The position numbers were made by a program, and so were the translations under genes. From positions 1-64,000 of the forward strand of contig CANQNK010000007.1 in assembly GCA_947625195.1 (NCBI GenBank): a stretch of DNA of 64,000 bases. The letters run 5' to 3'. Positions 18,745 through 26,938 of the stretch are shown here, in pieces (position 1 is the stretch's first letter; every line of letters begins with the position of its first letter). The notes beneath the pieces were generated by a model. The model did not search any database, was not told the origin of the DNA, and worked only from the letters and a program-made list of their open reading frames with translations. Source of the DNA: an uncultured Clostridia bacterium (GTDB lineage: Bacteria > Bacillota > Clostridia > Oscillospirales > Ruminococcaceae).

Positions 18745-19364
18745 TGAACAATGAGATAAGATGGATATTTTTTGATGTAGGTACAACGCTTGTTGATGAA
18801 ACTAAAGCATATAATCATCGAATAAAATATGCTATTGCTGGTACGGGTATTTCCTTTGAACAGTTCCAGGAAAAACGGAAATTTTTTGCTGAACAAAACT
18901 TGCGGGGAGATTTGGAAGCAATTACCTATTTCGGATTAAGAAAAACTCCGTGGCATAAGGAAGATGAAATTCCATATCCGGATGCGATTGAAGTTTTGCG
19001 GTATCTTGTAGCAAAGGGCTATAAAATCGGGATTGTGGCGAATCAGTCTCCGGGAACCGCTGAACGTCTTAAATCATGGGGACTTTTACAGTACATAGAT
19101 GTTGTTGCCGCATCAGTGGAACTTGGTTGTTCTAAACCTGACAGGGAAATTTTTCACAAGGCGCTGGACATGGCAATATGCGAAGCGCAGGAGGCGGCTA
19201 TGGTAGGAGACAGGTTGGATAATGATATTTTTTCGGCGAAAAAATTAGGAATGAAAACGGTATGGATAAAACAGGGATTTTCAATTTACCAACATCCCAT
19301 ATCACAAGAATTTGAACCGGATTATACCGTTAAAAGTCTTACGGAGTTAAAAAATGTATTTTGA
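18744..19364 (+). CDS. HAD superfamily hydrolase
   Basis: This is a Rossmann-like HAD phosphatase of 206 residues. Motif I is FFDVGTTLVD, where the usual second Asp of DxDxT is Gly. Motif II is Asn/Ser in VANQSPGTAERL, Lys is in LGCSKPDREIF, and motif IV is MVGDRLDNDIFSAKKLGM. The cap region lies between motifs I and II. A longer frame from 18705 exists inside the methyltransferase gene. AAAGGAG at 18729-18735 and the ATG at 18744, which overlaps the preceding TGA, decide the start. The substrate is unknown. Loss of the +2 Asp is known in some HADs and may reduce or change phosphatase chemistry. No obvious terminator follows. Confidence 0.85.
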   Translation: MNNEIRWIFFDVGTTLVDETKAYNHRIKYAIAGTGISFEQFQEKRKFFAEQNLRGDLEAITYFGLRKTPWHKEDEIPYPDAIEVLRYLVAKGYKIGIVANQSPGTAERLKSWGLLQYIDVVAASVELGCSKPDREIFHKALDMAICEAQEAAMVGDRLDNDIFSAKKLGMKTVWIKQGFSIYQHPISQEFEPDYTVKSLTELKNVF

Positions 19365-19411
19365 TTATATATTGATATGTTTTCCCCTATGGTTAAAACG
19401 GCAAAATAGCA

Positions 19412-19568
19412 GTGGATATGTTCCACACACCGAGAGGGCAAAGACATTCGTTCTGTCCTCACGTGCCATGTCGAGACGGTGTGCCTATTGTCCAAACTGG
19501 GTGTCAAGCAGCATATAGAAGTGTAACTCACAATTGACGAGCTTGATTTGATCGCTGCTATTTTGTGA
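19412..19568 (+). pseudogene. Degraded C-terminal fragment of an RlmD/RumA-like methyltransferase
   Basis: GTGGATATGTTC at 19412 encodes VDMF, which matches the YDLF just before the end of the intact methyltransferase at 17389-18744. After a change of frame, 19467 onwards reads HVETVCLLSKLGVKQHIEV, a stop, LTIDELDLIAAIL, and a stop. HVETVCLLSKL corresponds to KVECVALMAR at the end of the intact protein. The rest resembles a C-terminal extension I associate with some Clostridia RlmD-like proteins. No start, ribosome site or upstream domain remains. The comparison is by eye only. Confidence 0.5.
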
Positions 19569-19753
19569 CGCTGGAAAAGAAAGCGGAGGAAATGGCGAAG
19601 AAATTCGACTGTCCGTTTGTGGATAACGAAATGCCTTATGGGCGTGTCCCACAGGGGCGCCCCGTCGTTGTGGATTATTTCTACCATGAGGAAATTTGGG
19701 GTTCTGACAATAGCGGCAGACGTAAAAAGGCCTGTAAGATAGACACATTGTAA
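19565..19753 (+). CDS. Short orphan reading frame, probably a gene remnant
   Basis: A 62-codon frame starts with GTG at 19565, with no convincing ribosome site. It reads TLEKKAEEMAKKFDC and later VPQGRPVVVDYFYH, which looks like genuine protein rather than random translation. It directly follows the methyltransferase fragment and precedes a block of hairpins, so it is most likely another piece of decayed, possibly horizontally acquired, DNA. I do not recognise the family. Confidence 0.3.
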   Translation: MTLEKKAEEMAKKFDCPFVDNEMPYGRVPQGRPVVVDYFYHEEIWGSDNSGRRKKACKIDTL

Positions 19754-19774
19754 TTCATGCAATACAAAGCATTT

Positions 19775-19810
19775 AAAAAACTCCTCACCTCCGATGTGGA
19801 AGTGAGGAGT
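19775..19810 (-). terminator. Terminator hairpin, strongest on the minus strand
   Basis: ACTCCTCAC (19780-19788) pairs with GTGAGGAGT (19802-19810), with TCC/GGA inside, one mismatch and a 5-base loop. The minus strand continues into TTTTTT (19780-19775). It probably ends minus-strand transcription from the prs-type gene; the plus side has only ATTTATT. Confidence 0.65.
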
Positions 19811-19871
19811 ATTTATTGCAGTCAAAATAAACCTCCGAGTAAAATGGTAATGCAGTGTCAAACTTCGGTGA

Positions 19872-19918
19872 CCCCCTTTTTAGGGGCTGTGCAAGCCACC
19901 GATTTACCGGTGGTCTTG
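19872..19918. repeat. Pair of adjacent hairpins just after the prs-type gene
   Basis: CCCCT/AGGGG (19873-19877 and 19882-19886, TTTT loop) is followed by CAAG-CCACCG/CGGTGG-CTTG (19892-19901 and 19908-19918, one bulge). Neither is followed by a T run, so they are not simple terminators. The larger stem ends five bases from the prs stop codon. They may be the end of a small mobile element or a 3' RNA structure. Confidence 0.45.
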
Positions 19919-19922
19919 ACTG

Positions 19923-21056
19923 TTATTTGTATTTATCCAGCAGTGCGTGGATCTTCTTTGCGGGATCAATAACCCGCTCAATAGACATATCGTGGTTTAG
20001 CGCCGCAATAAAATAAGCTATGTACTTTGAAACATCAACCTCATAAAACCATTCTCTTTCAAGTAATTGGGGAGTGCGGTATGTCAGGTTTGTGCCGAAC
20101 ACACCGTCAAGAACACCTTCTTTGTGAGCCTTGTCAAACGTTTCAAGTCCGTTTGTAAATATTGCGTATGTTGCATATGCGTAAATCTTTCTGGCGTTTC
20201 TCTTTTTCAGCTCGTGAGCAATGTCTAAAACCGATTCGCCTGAGGAAATGATATCGTCAGCTATGAATATATCCTTACCGGAAACGTCATTTCCCATATA
20301 TTCGTGGGCTACTATCGGATTTCTTCCGTTTACTATGATGGAATAGTCACGTCTTTTGTAAAACATTCCCAGGTCTACCTCAAGAATGGATGCGTAATAC
20401 ATATTTCTGTTGATAGCACCCTCGTCTGGCGACACAACCATAAAGTGCTCTTTATCGATGTTGAGGTCGCTCAGATTTCGAAACATTGACTTTAAAACCT
20501 GATAAGAGGGTATTACATTGTCAAAGCCCATAAGGGGTATCGCATTCATAACTCTTGGATCGTGAGCGTCAAACGTTAGTATGTTTGAAACTCCCATCGC
20601 CTCAAGCTCCTGAAGAGCGACAGCACAGTCAAGCGATTCGCGATAGCTTCTTTTGTGCTGTCTGCCGCCGTACAGAATAGGCATAATTACGTTTATTCTG
20701 TGAGCCTTACCGCTTGCCGCCTGAATGATTCTCTTTAAATCCTCAAAGTGATCGTCGGGCGACATGGAATTTATGTTGTCAAAAAGCTTGTACTTACAGC
20801 TGTAATTTCCTACATCTATAAGGATAAACAGGTCCTTTCCTCTGACTGTCTGGCGGATTATGCCTTTTCCGTCGCCGGAAGCAAATCTGGGGCAGGAAAC
20901 GTCTATCATATAGTTGTTTTCACCCAGACCCGATTCCTTTGCCCATTGAGAAAGGTATCCGCTAATTTTTGCACCGAGCTCTTTTGAAGAGTCCATAGCG
21001 ATTATTCCAAGCGGAGCAACCTGAGTCTGTCTGTCAAACAAGGATGTGTTTTCCAT
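19923..21056 (-). CDS. prs: Ribose-phosphate pyrophosphokinase (PRPP synthetase), long variant
   Basis: This enzyme makes PRPP from ribose 5-phosphate and ATP for nucleotide, His and Trp synthesis. The PRPP-binding loop FIADDIISSGES (about residues 263-274) and the flanking GNDVSGKDI are clear. RVNVIMPILYGGRQHKRSY and VVSPDEGAINRN fit the ATP and ribose-phosphate regions. At 377 residues it is longer and more divergent than the common 315-residue Prs and resembles the separate Clostridia-type group. The function is therefore inferred and allosteric behaviour may differ. It stands alone on the minus strand. GTGAGGT precedes the ATG by a few bases and a promoter lies about 110 bases upstream. 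Confidence 0.85.
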   Translation of the reverse strand: MENTSLFDRQTQVAPLGIIAMDSSKELGAKISGYLSQWAKESGLGENNYMIDVSCPRFASGDGKGIIRQTVRGKDLFILIDVGNYSCKYKLFDNINSMSPDDHFEDLKRIIQAASGKAHRINVIMPILYGGRQHKRSYRESLDCAVALQELEAMGVSNILTFDAHDPRVMNAIPLMGFDNVIPSYQVLKSMFRNLSDLNIDKEHFMVVSPDEGAINRNMYYASILEVDLGMFYKRRDYSIIVNGRNPIVAHEYMGNDVSGKDIFIADDIISSGESVLDIAHELKKRNARKIYAYATYAIFTNGLETFDKAHKEGVLDGVFGTNLTYRTPQLLEREWFYEVDVSKYIAYFIAALNHDMSIERVIDPAKKIHALLDKYK

Positions 21057-21167
21057 TGTAGTACCTCACTTTTTTATAATTATGTACGACTGTAAAGCAT
21101 TTTATAAGCGATATGGCAATATATTTCGCAGCATTTTGGCTCATAAGGATCTTGCTGCGTTTTATAC

Positions 21168-21196
21168 ATTATATAGCATTCTGCCGTCAATTACAA
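21168..21196 (-). promoter_or_regulatory. Probable sigma-A promoter of prs
   Basis: On the minus strand TTGTAA (21196-21191), 17 bases and TATAAT (21173-21168). The -10 box is perfect; the -35 box matches four of six. Confidence 0.55.
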
Positions 21197-21325
21197 TAGC
21201 TTAGGACAAATTATATCCAAGTTTATGATATCATACAGCCAAAATAAAGTCAAGGCTTAAAGCCGCTGTAAAGCGTAATTTATAAGCGTTCTAATTAAAC
21301 ATCGGAAAAAAGAAGTAAAAAAATA

Positions 21326-21354
21326 TTGCTATTTTTGTGAATTCGGTGTATAAT
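21326..21354 (+). promoter_or_regulatory. Probable sigma-A promoter of murD and the genes after it
   Basis: TTGCTA (21326-21331), a 17-base spacer and a perfect TATAAT (21349-21354). The leader to the murD ATG is about 35 bases. Confidence 0.6.
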
Positions 21355-21394
21355 AAAATTGGATAATTTTAAACATTTATAAAAGGAGAATTAT

Positions 21395-22813
21395 ATGAGC
21401 AAGGTTTCTCTTTTTTTTGATTATTTAAAAGGCAAAAAAATTTCTTTTATCGGTGTGGGAGTAAGCCATAACGATCTTATCAGGCTCTTTCTTGATAAAG
21501 GGCTTGATGTCTCGGTGTGCGATTTTAAAACGCTGGGTGATGATACGGTAGCTTCAAAGGATAAGTTTCCGGCTGAGCTTTACGATGAATTCTCAAAAAA
21601 AGGTGCAAAGTTTTTTCTCGGAAGTGATAATTACATAAATGGCATAATGCAGGCGGATATAGTTTTCCGTACGCCCGGAATGTATTTTAATCACCCGGAC
21701 ATCAGAGCCGCAAGGGAGAAAGGCATTATCGTCACAAGTGAGATGGAGCTTTTTTTCGATCTCTGCCCGTGTAAGATTTACGCCATAACCGGAAGTGACG
21801 GTAAAAGCACCACCACTACCCTTGTGAAGGAGTTTTTTGAAAGGGACGGAAAAAGGGTGTTTTTCGGCGGAAATATAGGGAAGCCGCTTCTTAGCCATAT
21901 TGAGGAGATCGGTGAGGACGATGTGGCGGTTGCTGAACTCTCATCGTTTCAGCTTATCTCCATGCGGGAATCTCCATACGCGGCTGCAATAACAAACATA
22001 ACGCCCAATCACTTGAATGTTCACAAAACTATGGAGGAGTATATTGACGCCAAGTGCAATATCTTAAGGCATCAGACAGCTTTTTCAAAGGCGGTGCTTA
22101 ATCTTGATAACGAAAACACCAAGAGCTTAGCTCCGATCGTAAGGGGTAGGCTCAGCTACTTTTCCAGGCACTCTACTCCCGATAACGGAAGTTTTGTTGA
22201 TAGCGACGGCTGGCTTTGCTATAACGAAAGAGGAAAAATTACTAAGGTAGTTCACCAAAGCGATATAAAAATCCCGGGAACCCACAATGTAGAAAATTTT
22301 TTGACTGCCATCGCTCTAACATGGAAAGACGTTTCGCTTGAAAGCATAGCTTCCACAGCAAAGGAGTTCGGAGGTGTAGAGCACAGGATAGAGTTCGTAA
22401 GAGAGCTTGACGGAGTCCGTTATTACAACGATTCTATTGCGTCAAGCCCTACAAGAGTTATGGCTGGGCTTAACTCATTTGACAGAAAAATGATAGTAAT
22501 AATGGGCGGAAGCGACAAGGGTATTTCTTTTGAACCGATGGCGCCGCTTATTCTGGAGAAGGTTAAGCTTCTGATTGTTATGGGACAGACGGCAAAGGCT
22601 ATAAAAAAGACGGTAGAGAGCGCGGACGGCTTTTTGCAAAGCAAAATTGTTATCAAGGAAGCCAGCGGAATGGAGGAGGCTGTAAGGATCGCAAGAGAAT
22701 GTTCACAAAGCGGAGATATAGTTTCGCTTTCGCCCGCCTGTGCGAGCTTTGATATGTACAGAATGTTCGAGGAAAGAGGAAATCACTTTAAGAAATTAGT
22801 AAACGAGCTTTAA
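21395..22813 (+). CDS. murD: MurD, UDP-N-acetylmuramoyl-L-alanine--D-glutamate ligase
   Basis: MurD adds D-glutamate to UDP-MurNAc-L-Ala in cytoplasmic peptidoglycan precursor synthesis, using ATP. The ATP loop is AITGSDGKSTTTTL (about residues 130-143). ELSSFQL and TNITPNHLNVH carry metal and carbamylated-Lys region residues. The C-terminal domain shows the family sequence YNDSIASSPT and IMGGSDKGISF. The length (472) is usual. AAAGGAG stands 7 bases before the ATG. It is not inside a dcw division cluster here; instead it heads a run of peptidase and metabolic genes. Confidence 0.95.
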   Translation: MSKVSLFFDYLKGKKISFIGVGVSHNDLIRLFLDKGLDVSVCDFKTLGDDTVASKDKFPAELYDEFSKKGAKFFLGSDNYINGIMQADIVFRTPGMYFNHPDIRAAREKGIIVTSEMELFFDLCPCKIYAITGSDGKSTTTTLVKEFFERDGKRVFFGGNIGKPLLSHIEEIGEDDVAVAELSSFQLISMRESPYAAAITNITPNHLNVHKTMEEYIDAKCNILRHQTAFSKAVLNLDNENTKSLAPIVRGRLSYFSRHSTPDNGSFVDSDGWLCYNERGKITKVVHQSDIKIPGTHNVENFLTAIALTWKDVSLESIASTAKEFGGVEHRIEFVRELDGVRYYNDSIASSPTRVMAGLNSFDRKMIVIMGGSDKGISFEPMAPLILEKVKLLIVMGQTAKAIKKTVESADGFLQSKIVIKEASGMEEAVRIARECSQSGDIVSLSPACASFDMYRMFEERGNHFKKLVNEL

Positions 22814-22826
22814 AAAGGATTTTGTT

Positions 22827-23840
22827 ATGGATATAATTAAAACGCTGATAGAGCTTTGTAAGGCGCACGGTGTAAGTGGAGATGAACATAACGCAGGAAA
22901 TGCGGCAAAAAAGCTTCTTTGTGAGTATATGGATGATGTGACGGTTGATAGCTTTGGCAATGTTTACGGAGAGACAAAGTTCGGCGGAGAAAAGAAAATA
23001 CTTCTTGACGCGCATATAGACCAGATAGGTTTTATCATAAACTATGTGACCGAGGACGGCTTTTTAAAGTTTTCTTCCGTGGGCGGAATTGACCACAGAC
23101 TTCTGCCTGCGCAGGAGGTTATTGTTCTTGCGCCGAGCGGAGATATAAGAGGTGTGATAACATCAATACCGCCGCATCTTTCTGCTGACAGCAATAAGGC
23201 GCCCGCCATTGATGAGCTTTATATAGATGTGGGATATGACTCAGAACAAGCAAAAAGTAAAATCCCGTTGGGTACAAGAGCGGTTTTCTGTACCGAGCCG
23301 ACCGAGCTTCTGGGCGGCAGGATTGCATCTGCCGCAGTGGACGACAGGGCGGGCATAGTAACCATTTTGCGCGCGCTTGAGCTTGTAGGAAAGGAAAGCA
23401 AATACGACATTTCTGTTGCTTTTTCATGTATGGAAGAAACTGGTGAAAGCGGAGCAAAAATTACATCGTATAATGCCGACTGTGACCTTGCCATAGCAGT
23501 TGACGTTTCCTTTGCAAACGCAAAGGGAGAGGATAAAAACAAGTGCGGCGACATGGAAAAAGGCGCTATGATAGGTATTTCACCAACTCTGTCAAGAGAT
23601 TTATCGGGTGCTTTGATAAAAGTTGCTGATAAAAACAAGCTGCCGTATCAGACGGAGGTTATGAGTGATGTGACGGGAACCGATGCCGATGCTATCGGCG
23701 TATCGCGCGGCGGAGTTATGACTGCCACCGTGTCTGTTCCCATAAAATATATGCACACGCCTGTTGAGGTCGTATCGGTTTTGGATATAGAAAACTCTGC
23801 AAGGCTGATTGCTGAGTTTTTAAGGGAGGGTACGATATGA
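22827..23840 (+). CDS. M42 family metallo-aminopeptidase, first of a tandem pair
   Basis: M42 enzymes form large tetrahedral particles that trim peptides from the N-terminus with a two-metal centre. Metal and catalytic motifs are all visible: LDAHIDQIGF, AAVDDRAGIV, the catalytic Glu pair in SCMEETGESGA, Asp in AIAVDVSFA, and the last His in MHTPVEVV. The length is 337. Gln follows the Asp in HIDQ where Glu is more common. The second M42 gene begins on the stop codon (ATGA overlap), so the two are translationally coupled. They could form mixed particles or act on different N-terminal residues. Confidence 0.9.
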   Translation: MDIIKTLIELCKAHGVSGDEHNAGNAAKKLLCEYMDDVTVDSFGNVYGETKFGGEKKILLDAHIDQIGFIINYVTEDGFLKFSSVGGIDHRLLPAQEVIVLAPSGDIRGVITSIPPHLSADSNKAPAIDELYIDVGYDSEQAKSKIPLGTRAVFCTEPTELLGGRIASAAVDDRAGIVTILRALELVGKESKYDISVAFSCMEETGESGAKITSYNADCDLAIAVDVSFANAKGEDKNKCGDMEKGAMIGISPTLSRDLSGALIKVADKNKLPYQTEVMSDVTGTDADAIGVSRGGVMTATVSVPIKYMHTPVEVVSVLDIENSARLIAEFLREGTI

Positions 23841-24847
23841 CTGAGCTTTTAAAAGAATTATGCCTCCTTGACGGAATTTCAGGCGACGAGGGCAGAGTAA
23901 GAGGATATATAATAGATGAAATCAAGGATTTTTGTGAATACTCAGTTGACAATCTCGGAAACATAATCGCCTTTAAAAAAGGCAAAAAAACTCCCCCCAA
24001 AAGGCTCATGGTGACCGCGCATATGGACGAGGTAGGGCTTATTGTTACCGGCATAAACGACGACGGAAGCCTTAACGTGAGCGCGGTGGGAGGAATTGAG
24101 CCTGCGGCGATACTCGGGGAAAAAGTGCGTGTGGGGGATAAACGCATAAGCGGAGTAGTCGGCTCTGCCGCGGTTCACAATATTTCAAAGGAGGAACGGG
24201 AAAAATCGCCTGAGTTAAGCGCTTTAAGTGTAGATATCGGAGCGGCTGATAAAAGTCGGGCTTGTGAATATGTAAAGCCCGGTGACAGCATAGCATTTGA
24301 TTCGGATTTTGTTAAGCTTGGCGAGAATAAAGTCAAAGCCAAAGCAATTGATGACCGTTTTGGCTGCGCCGTGATGATAAAGCTTATACAGTCGGAAATT
24401 GAGTATGATACCTATTTTGCGTTTTTGGTGCAGGAGGAAGTAGGTTTAAGAGGTGCAAAAGCAGCGTCCTACAGTATAAATCCCGATGTTGCGGTGGTAA
24501 TTGAGGCGACAACCGCCTCTGACATTCCCGGTGCTGAGGGAGATAAAAAAGTTTGTATTCAGGGAAATGGTCCGGTAGTTTCTTTTATGGACAGAACCAC
24601 TATTTATTCAAAAGAGCTTTATAAGCTGGCGTTTGATATTGCAAATGAAAAAGCAATACCCTGTCAGACCAAAACGATGATTGCCGGTGGAAATGACGCG
24701 GGAGCTATCCACACCGCAAGAGGCGGGGTAAAAACCATAGCGGTTTCTCTTCCGTGCAGGTATATTCACTCGCCGTCGTCAGTTGCGGATATGCGAGATA
24801 TTAAAGGCTCTTTTGAGCTAATAAGACAACTTGTTCAAAGGATTTAG
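23837..24847 (+). CDS. M42 family metallo-aminopeptidase, second of a tandem pair
   Basis: 336 residues with the standard M42 set: TAHMDEVGLIV, KAIDDRFGCAV, LVQEEVGLRGAKAA, Glu in VVIEATTASD and the last His in YIHSPSSVADM. This member keeps the usual HMDEVG form. It shares only general family similarity with its upstream neighbour, so the pair looks old rather than freshly duplicated. The start overlaps the previous stop by four bases. The likely role is cytoplasmic peptide turnover; specificity (Glu/Asp versus hydrophobic) cannot be read off. Confidence 0.9.
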   Translation: MTELLKELCLLDGISGDEGRVRGYIIDEIKDFCEYSVDNLGNIIAFKKGKKTPPKRLMVTAHMDEVGLIVTGINDDGSLNVSAVGGIEPAAILGEKVRVGDKRISGVVGSAAVHNISKEEREKSPELSALSVDIGAADKSRACEYVKPGDSIAFDSDFVKLGENKVKAKAIDDRFGCAVMIKLIQSEIEYDTYFAFLVQEEVGLRGAKAASYSINPDVAVVIEATTASDIPGAEGDKKVCIQGNGPVVSFMDRTTIYSKELYKLAFDIANEKAIPCQTKTMIAGGNDAGAIHTARGGVKTIAVSLPCRYIHSPSSVADMRDIKGSFELIRQLVQRI

Positions 24848-24853
24848 GACTTA

Positions 24854-25639
24854 ATGATAACTCAGACAAAGAACATACAAAAAGAGCTTTTGGCAGAACT
24901 TGAAGCGAGTCATTATTCAAGAAGGATCCGCTCTCATTTTATTGCATACGGAACAGAATATCCATTTTGCAGATTTTTTTTGATCAAAGATAATGATGAG
25001 AAAAAGGGCATTATATCGCTGTTTAATTCGTCTATGGTAGCAGAGGCTTTCAGCGGTAAGACGTTTTCAAAACAGGATATTTTAGAGCTTTCGATATTTG
25101 TGAATATGACAAAGCCGTTTACAGTTGAGATTGATTTGAAATATGCATATAAGCTTTATGAGCTTGTGAAAAATGACTACAGGGATTTTAAAAGAGTGGA
25201 GTTTGAGTTCAGATGCTCTTCCCAGATTCCCGATATCAGGGTAAACGAAACGCCAAGGCTTGACGATGTTTATGAGATATTACAGACAAGCTTTCCGATA
25301 ATAAAACATACGAAGGACTTATGGATAACTGATACCTCCCACAGAATAAGAAGGGGACTTTCACAAAGCTTTTCGCTCGGAAACTTTACAAGCGCCACAA
25401 TACAGTACATTATCGACGATATTGCATTTGTGGGTCACGTTGCGACTATTCCCTCCGAGCGTGGAAAGCATCACGCAAGGGAGCTTTTGTACTGGATAGG
25501 CGAAAAGCTTAATGCGGACGGTTTTAAGGTTCGTCTGTATGCAAGAAGCTACAACGTAAGCTACTATACGGAAATAGGATTTGAACCGGTAAACGACGAT
25601 ATAGTGCTTGAAACGAGAAATTTTGAGGAGAATTTGTAA
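24854..25639 (+). CDS. GNAT-fold acetyltransferase-like protein
   Basis: The 261-residue protein has an unassigned N-terminal half (about 1-130). A C-terminal GNAT-like domain contains the acetyl-CoA loop region IPSERGKHHARELLYWIG, an R/Q-x-x-G-x-G/A loop variant (ERGKHHA), and the terminal YYTEIGFEPV typical of the last GNAT strands. A Cys-poor, acidic character fits a cytoplasmic enzyme. It lies 6 bases after the peptidase gene and directly abuts the next gene, so it belongs to the same operon. The substrate is unknown. Confidence 0.7.
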   Translation: MITQTKNIQKELLAELEASHYSRRIRSHFIAYGTEYPFCRFFLIKDNDEKKGIISLFNSSMVAEAFSGKTFSKQDILELSIFVNMTKPFTVEIDLKYAYKLYELVKNDYRDFKRVEFEFRCSSQIPDIRVNETPRLDDVYEILQTSFPIIKHTKDLWITDTSHRIRRGLSQSFSLGNFTSATIQYIIDDIAFVGHVATIPSERGKHHARELLYWIGEKLNADGFKVRLYARSYNVSYYTEIGFEPVNDDIVLETRNFEENL

Positions 25640-26911
25640 ATGCGCAAAGTTTATTTTGATATAGAAAGCAAAATAAGAGAGCTTGCAGATATCGCTGAAT
25701 ATAATTTAAAAGAGCAGTTTGAAACTATTGAAAAAACAGCACAAATAAACGGAGAAAAAGTCCTTTATTCGTTTATAAAAAACAAAGTCAGTGAGTCCTG
25801 CCTGAAGGGGACAAACGGATACGGCTATGGAGACTTGGGAAGAGATACCGCAGACAGGGTTTTTGCCGACGCTTTCGGCGCAGAGGACGCAATAGTAAGA
25901 CACAATTTCGTGAACGGTACCCATGCTCTTTCTACCGCACTTTTCGGCGTATTGCGCCCGTCTGACACTTTGCTTTGCGTCACTGGTGCGCCATATGACA
26001 CACTTGAGGGCGTTATCGGAATAGACGGTAAAAGCGGCAGGGGCTCGCTTAAGGATTTCGGAGTGAAGTACGCACAGATCGATCTGATTTCAGACTCAAT
26101 ACCCGATTATGAGAAAATCAAAGACGCCGCTAAAACGGCAAAGGTGCTTTACATTCAGCGTTCAAGAGGGTATTCTTTAAGGCCGTCTTTAAACATAGAA
26201 ACTATTCAAAAGATAATAAAAACAGCAAAGAGTGCAAACAGCGGTATTATCATTATGGTTGACAACTGCTATGGCGAGTTTGCTGAGGAAAGAGAGCCCA
26301 CAGATGTTGGCGCGGATATAATAGTCGGATCGCTTATTAAAAACCCGGGCGGCGGAATAGCGCAGACGGGTGGATACATAGCGGGGCGGGCAGATCTTAT
26401 AGAGATGTGCGCGGACAGACTTATCTGTGTCGGAATGGGAAAAGAGGTAGGTTGTTCTCTAAATATGACAAGAGAGATTTTGCTAGGCTTTTTTCTTGCT
26501 CCTCAGACCGTGTGCGAGGCGATAAAAACCTCTGTGTTTGCCTGTCGCTTTTTTGAAAGTCTCGGCTTTGAAACGCTTCCTAAAAGTGATGAAAGGAGAA
26601 CTGATATAATTGCATCTGTTCTCTTGAAAAACGAAGAGAATCTCACGGCGTTTTGTCAGGGGATTCAGAAGGGTTCTCCTGTTGACAGCTTTGCCGTCCC
26701 CGAGGCGTGGGATATGCCGGGGTATTCAAGCAAGGTAATAATGGCGGCAGGTGCTTTTACAATGGGAGCGTCTATTGAGCTGTCGGCTGACGCACCTGTA
26801 AGAGAGCCTTATGCCGTGTGGCTTCAGGGAGGTATTACTTACCCCACCGGAAAGCTTGGTGTAATGCTTGCGGCACAGGAGATGAAAAACAAAGGCTTGA
26901 TCTTGGTTTAA
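25640..26911 (+). CDS. PLP-dependent methionine gamma-lyase family protein (aluminium-resistance type)
   Basis: This fold-type I PLP enzyme has 423 residues. GTHALSTALFG and Tyr in TGAPYDTLEGV match the cofactor-binding region, VDNCYGEF holds the Asp that contacts the pyridine nitrogen, and the PLP lysine is in VGSLIKNPGGG. The family (YnbB-like, once called aluminium resistance protein) is related to cystathionine/methionine lyases, but its reaction in most bacteria is unproved. The start ATG lies immediately after the GNAT stop, with GAGGAG in the upstream gene. The run from the M42 pair to here could serve peptide and amino-acid breakdown. Confidence 0.88.
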   Translation: MRKVYFDIESKIRELADIAEYNLKEQFETIEKTAQINGEKVLYSFIKNKVSESCLKGTNGYGYGDLGRDTADRVFADAFGAEDAIVRHNFVNGTHALSTALFGVLRPSDTLLCVTGAPYDTLEGVIGIDGKSGRGSLKDFGVKYAQIDLISDSIPDYEKIKDAAKTAKVLYIQRSRGYSLRPSLNIETIQKIIKTAKSANSGIIIMVDNCYGEFAEEREPTDVGADIIVGSLIKNPGGGIAQTGGYIAGRADLIEMCADRLICVGMGKEVGCSLNMTREILLGFFLAPQTVCEAIKTSVFACRFFESLGFETLPKSDERRTDIIASVLLKNEENLTAFCQGIQKGSPVDSFAVPEAWDMPGYSSKVIMAAGAFTMGASIELSADAPVREPYAVWLQGGITYPTGKLGVMLAAQEMKNKGLILV

Positions 26912-26938
26912 TCATAATTATATCGGAGGAGATGTAAT

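Larger units (their letters stand above)
21057..21394. other. Divergent intergenic region between prs and murD
   Basis: 338 bases without a supported gene. It holds a promoter on each strand (listed separately). In the prs leader, a short GCAGCA/TGCTGC inverted repeat lies near 21130-21160. I found no riboswitch that I could name. Confidence 0.6.

Noticed and set aside
18309-18896. 195-codon minus-strand frame
   Set aside because: It spans the boundary of two well-supported plus-strand genes in antisense and has no Shine-Dalgarno sequence.
19322-19861. 179-codon open frame on the minus strand across the decayed patch
   Set aside because: It has no ribosome site and no recognisable motif. 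The plus-strand reading gives protein-like fragments instead, and a terminator hairpin lies within it.
21057-21394. Purine or PRPP riboswitch before prs
   Set aside because: I could not build a conserved junction from the leader; only a short 6-bp repeat is visible.
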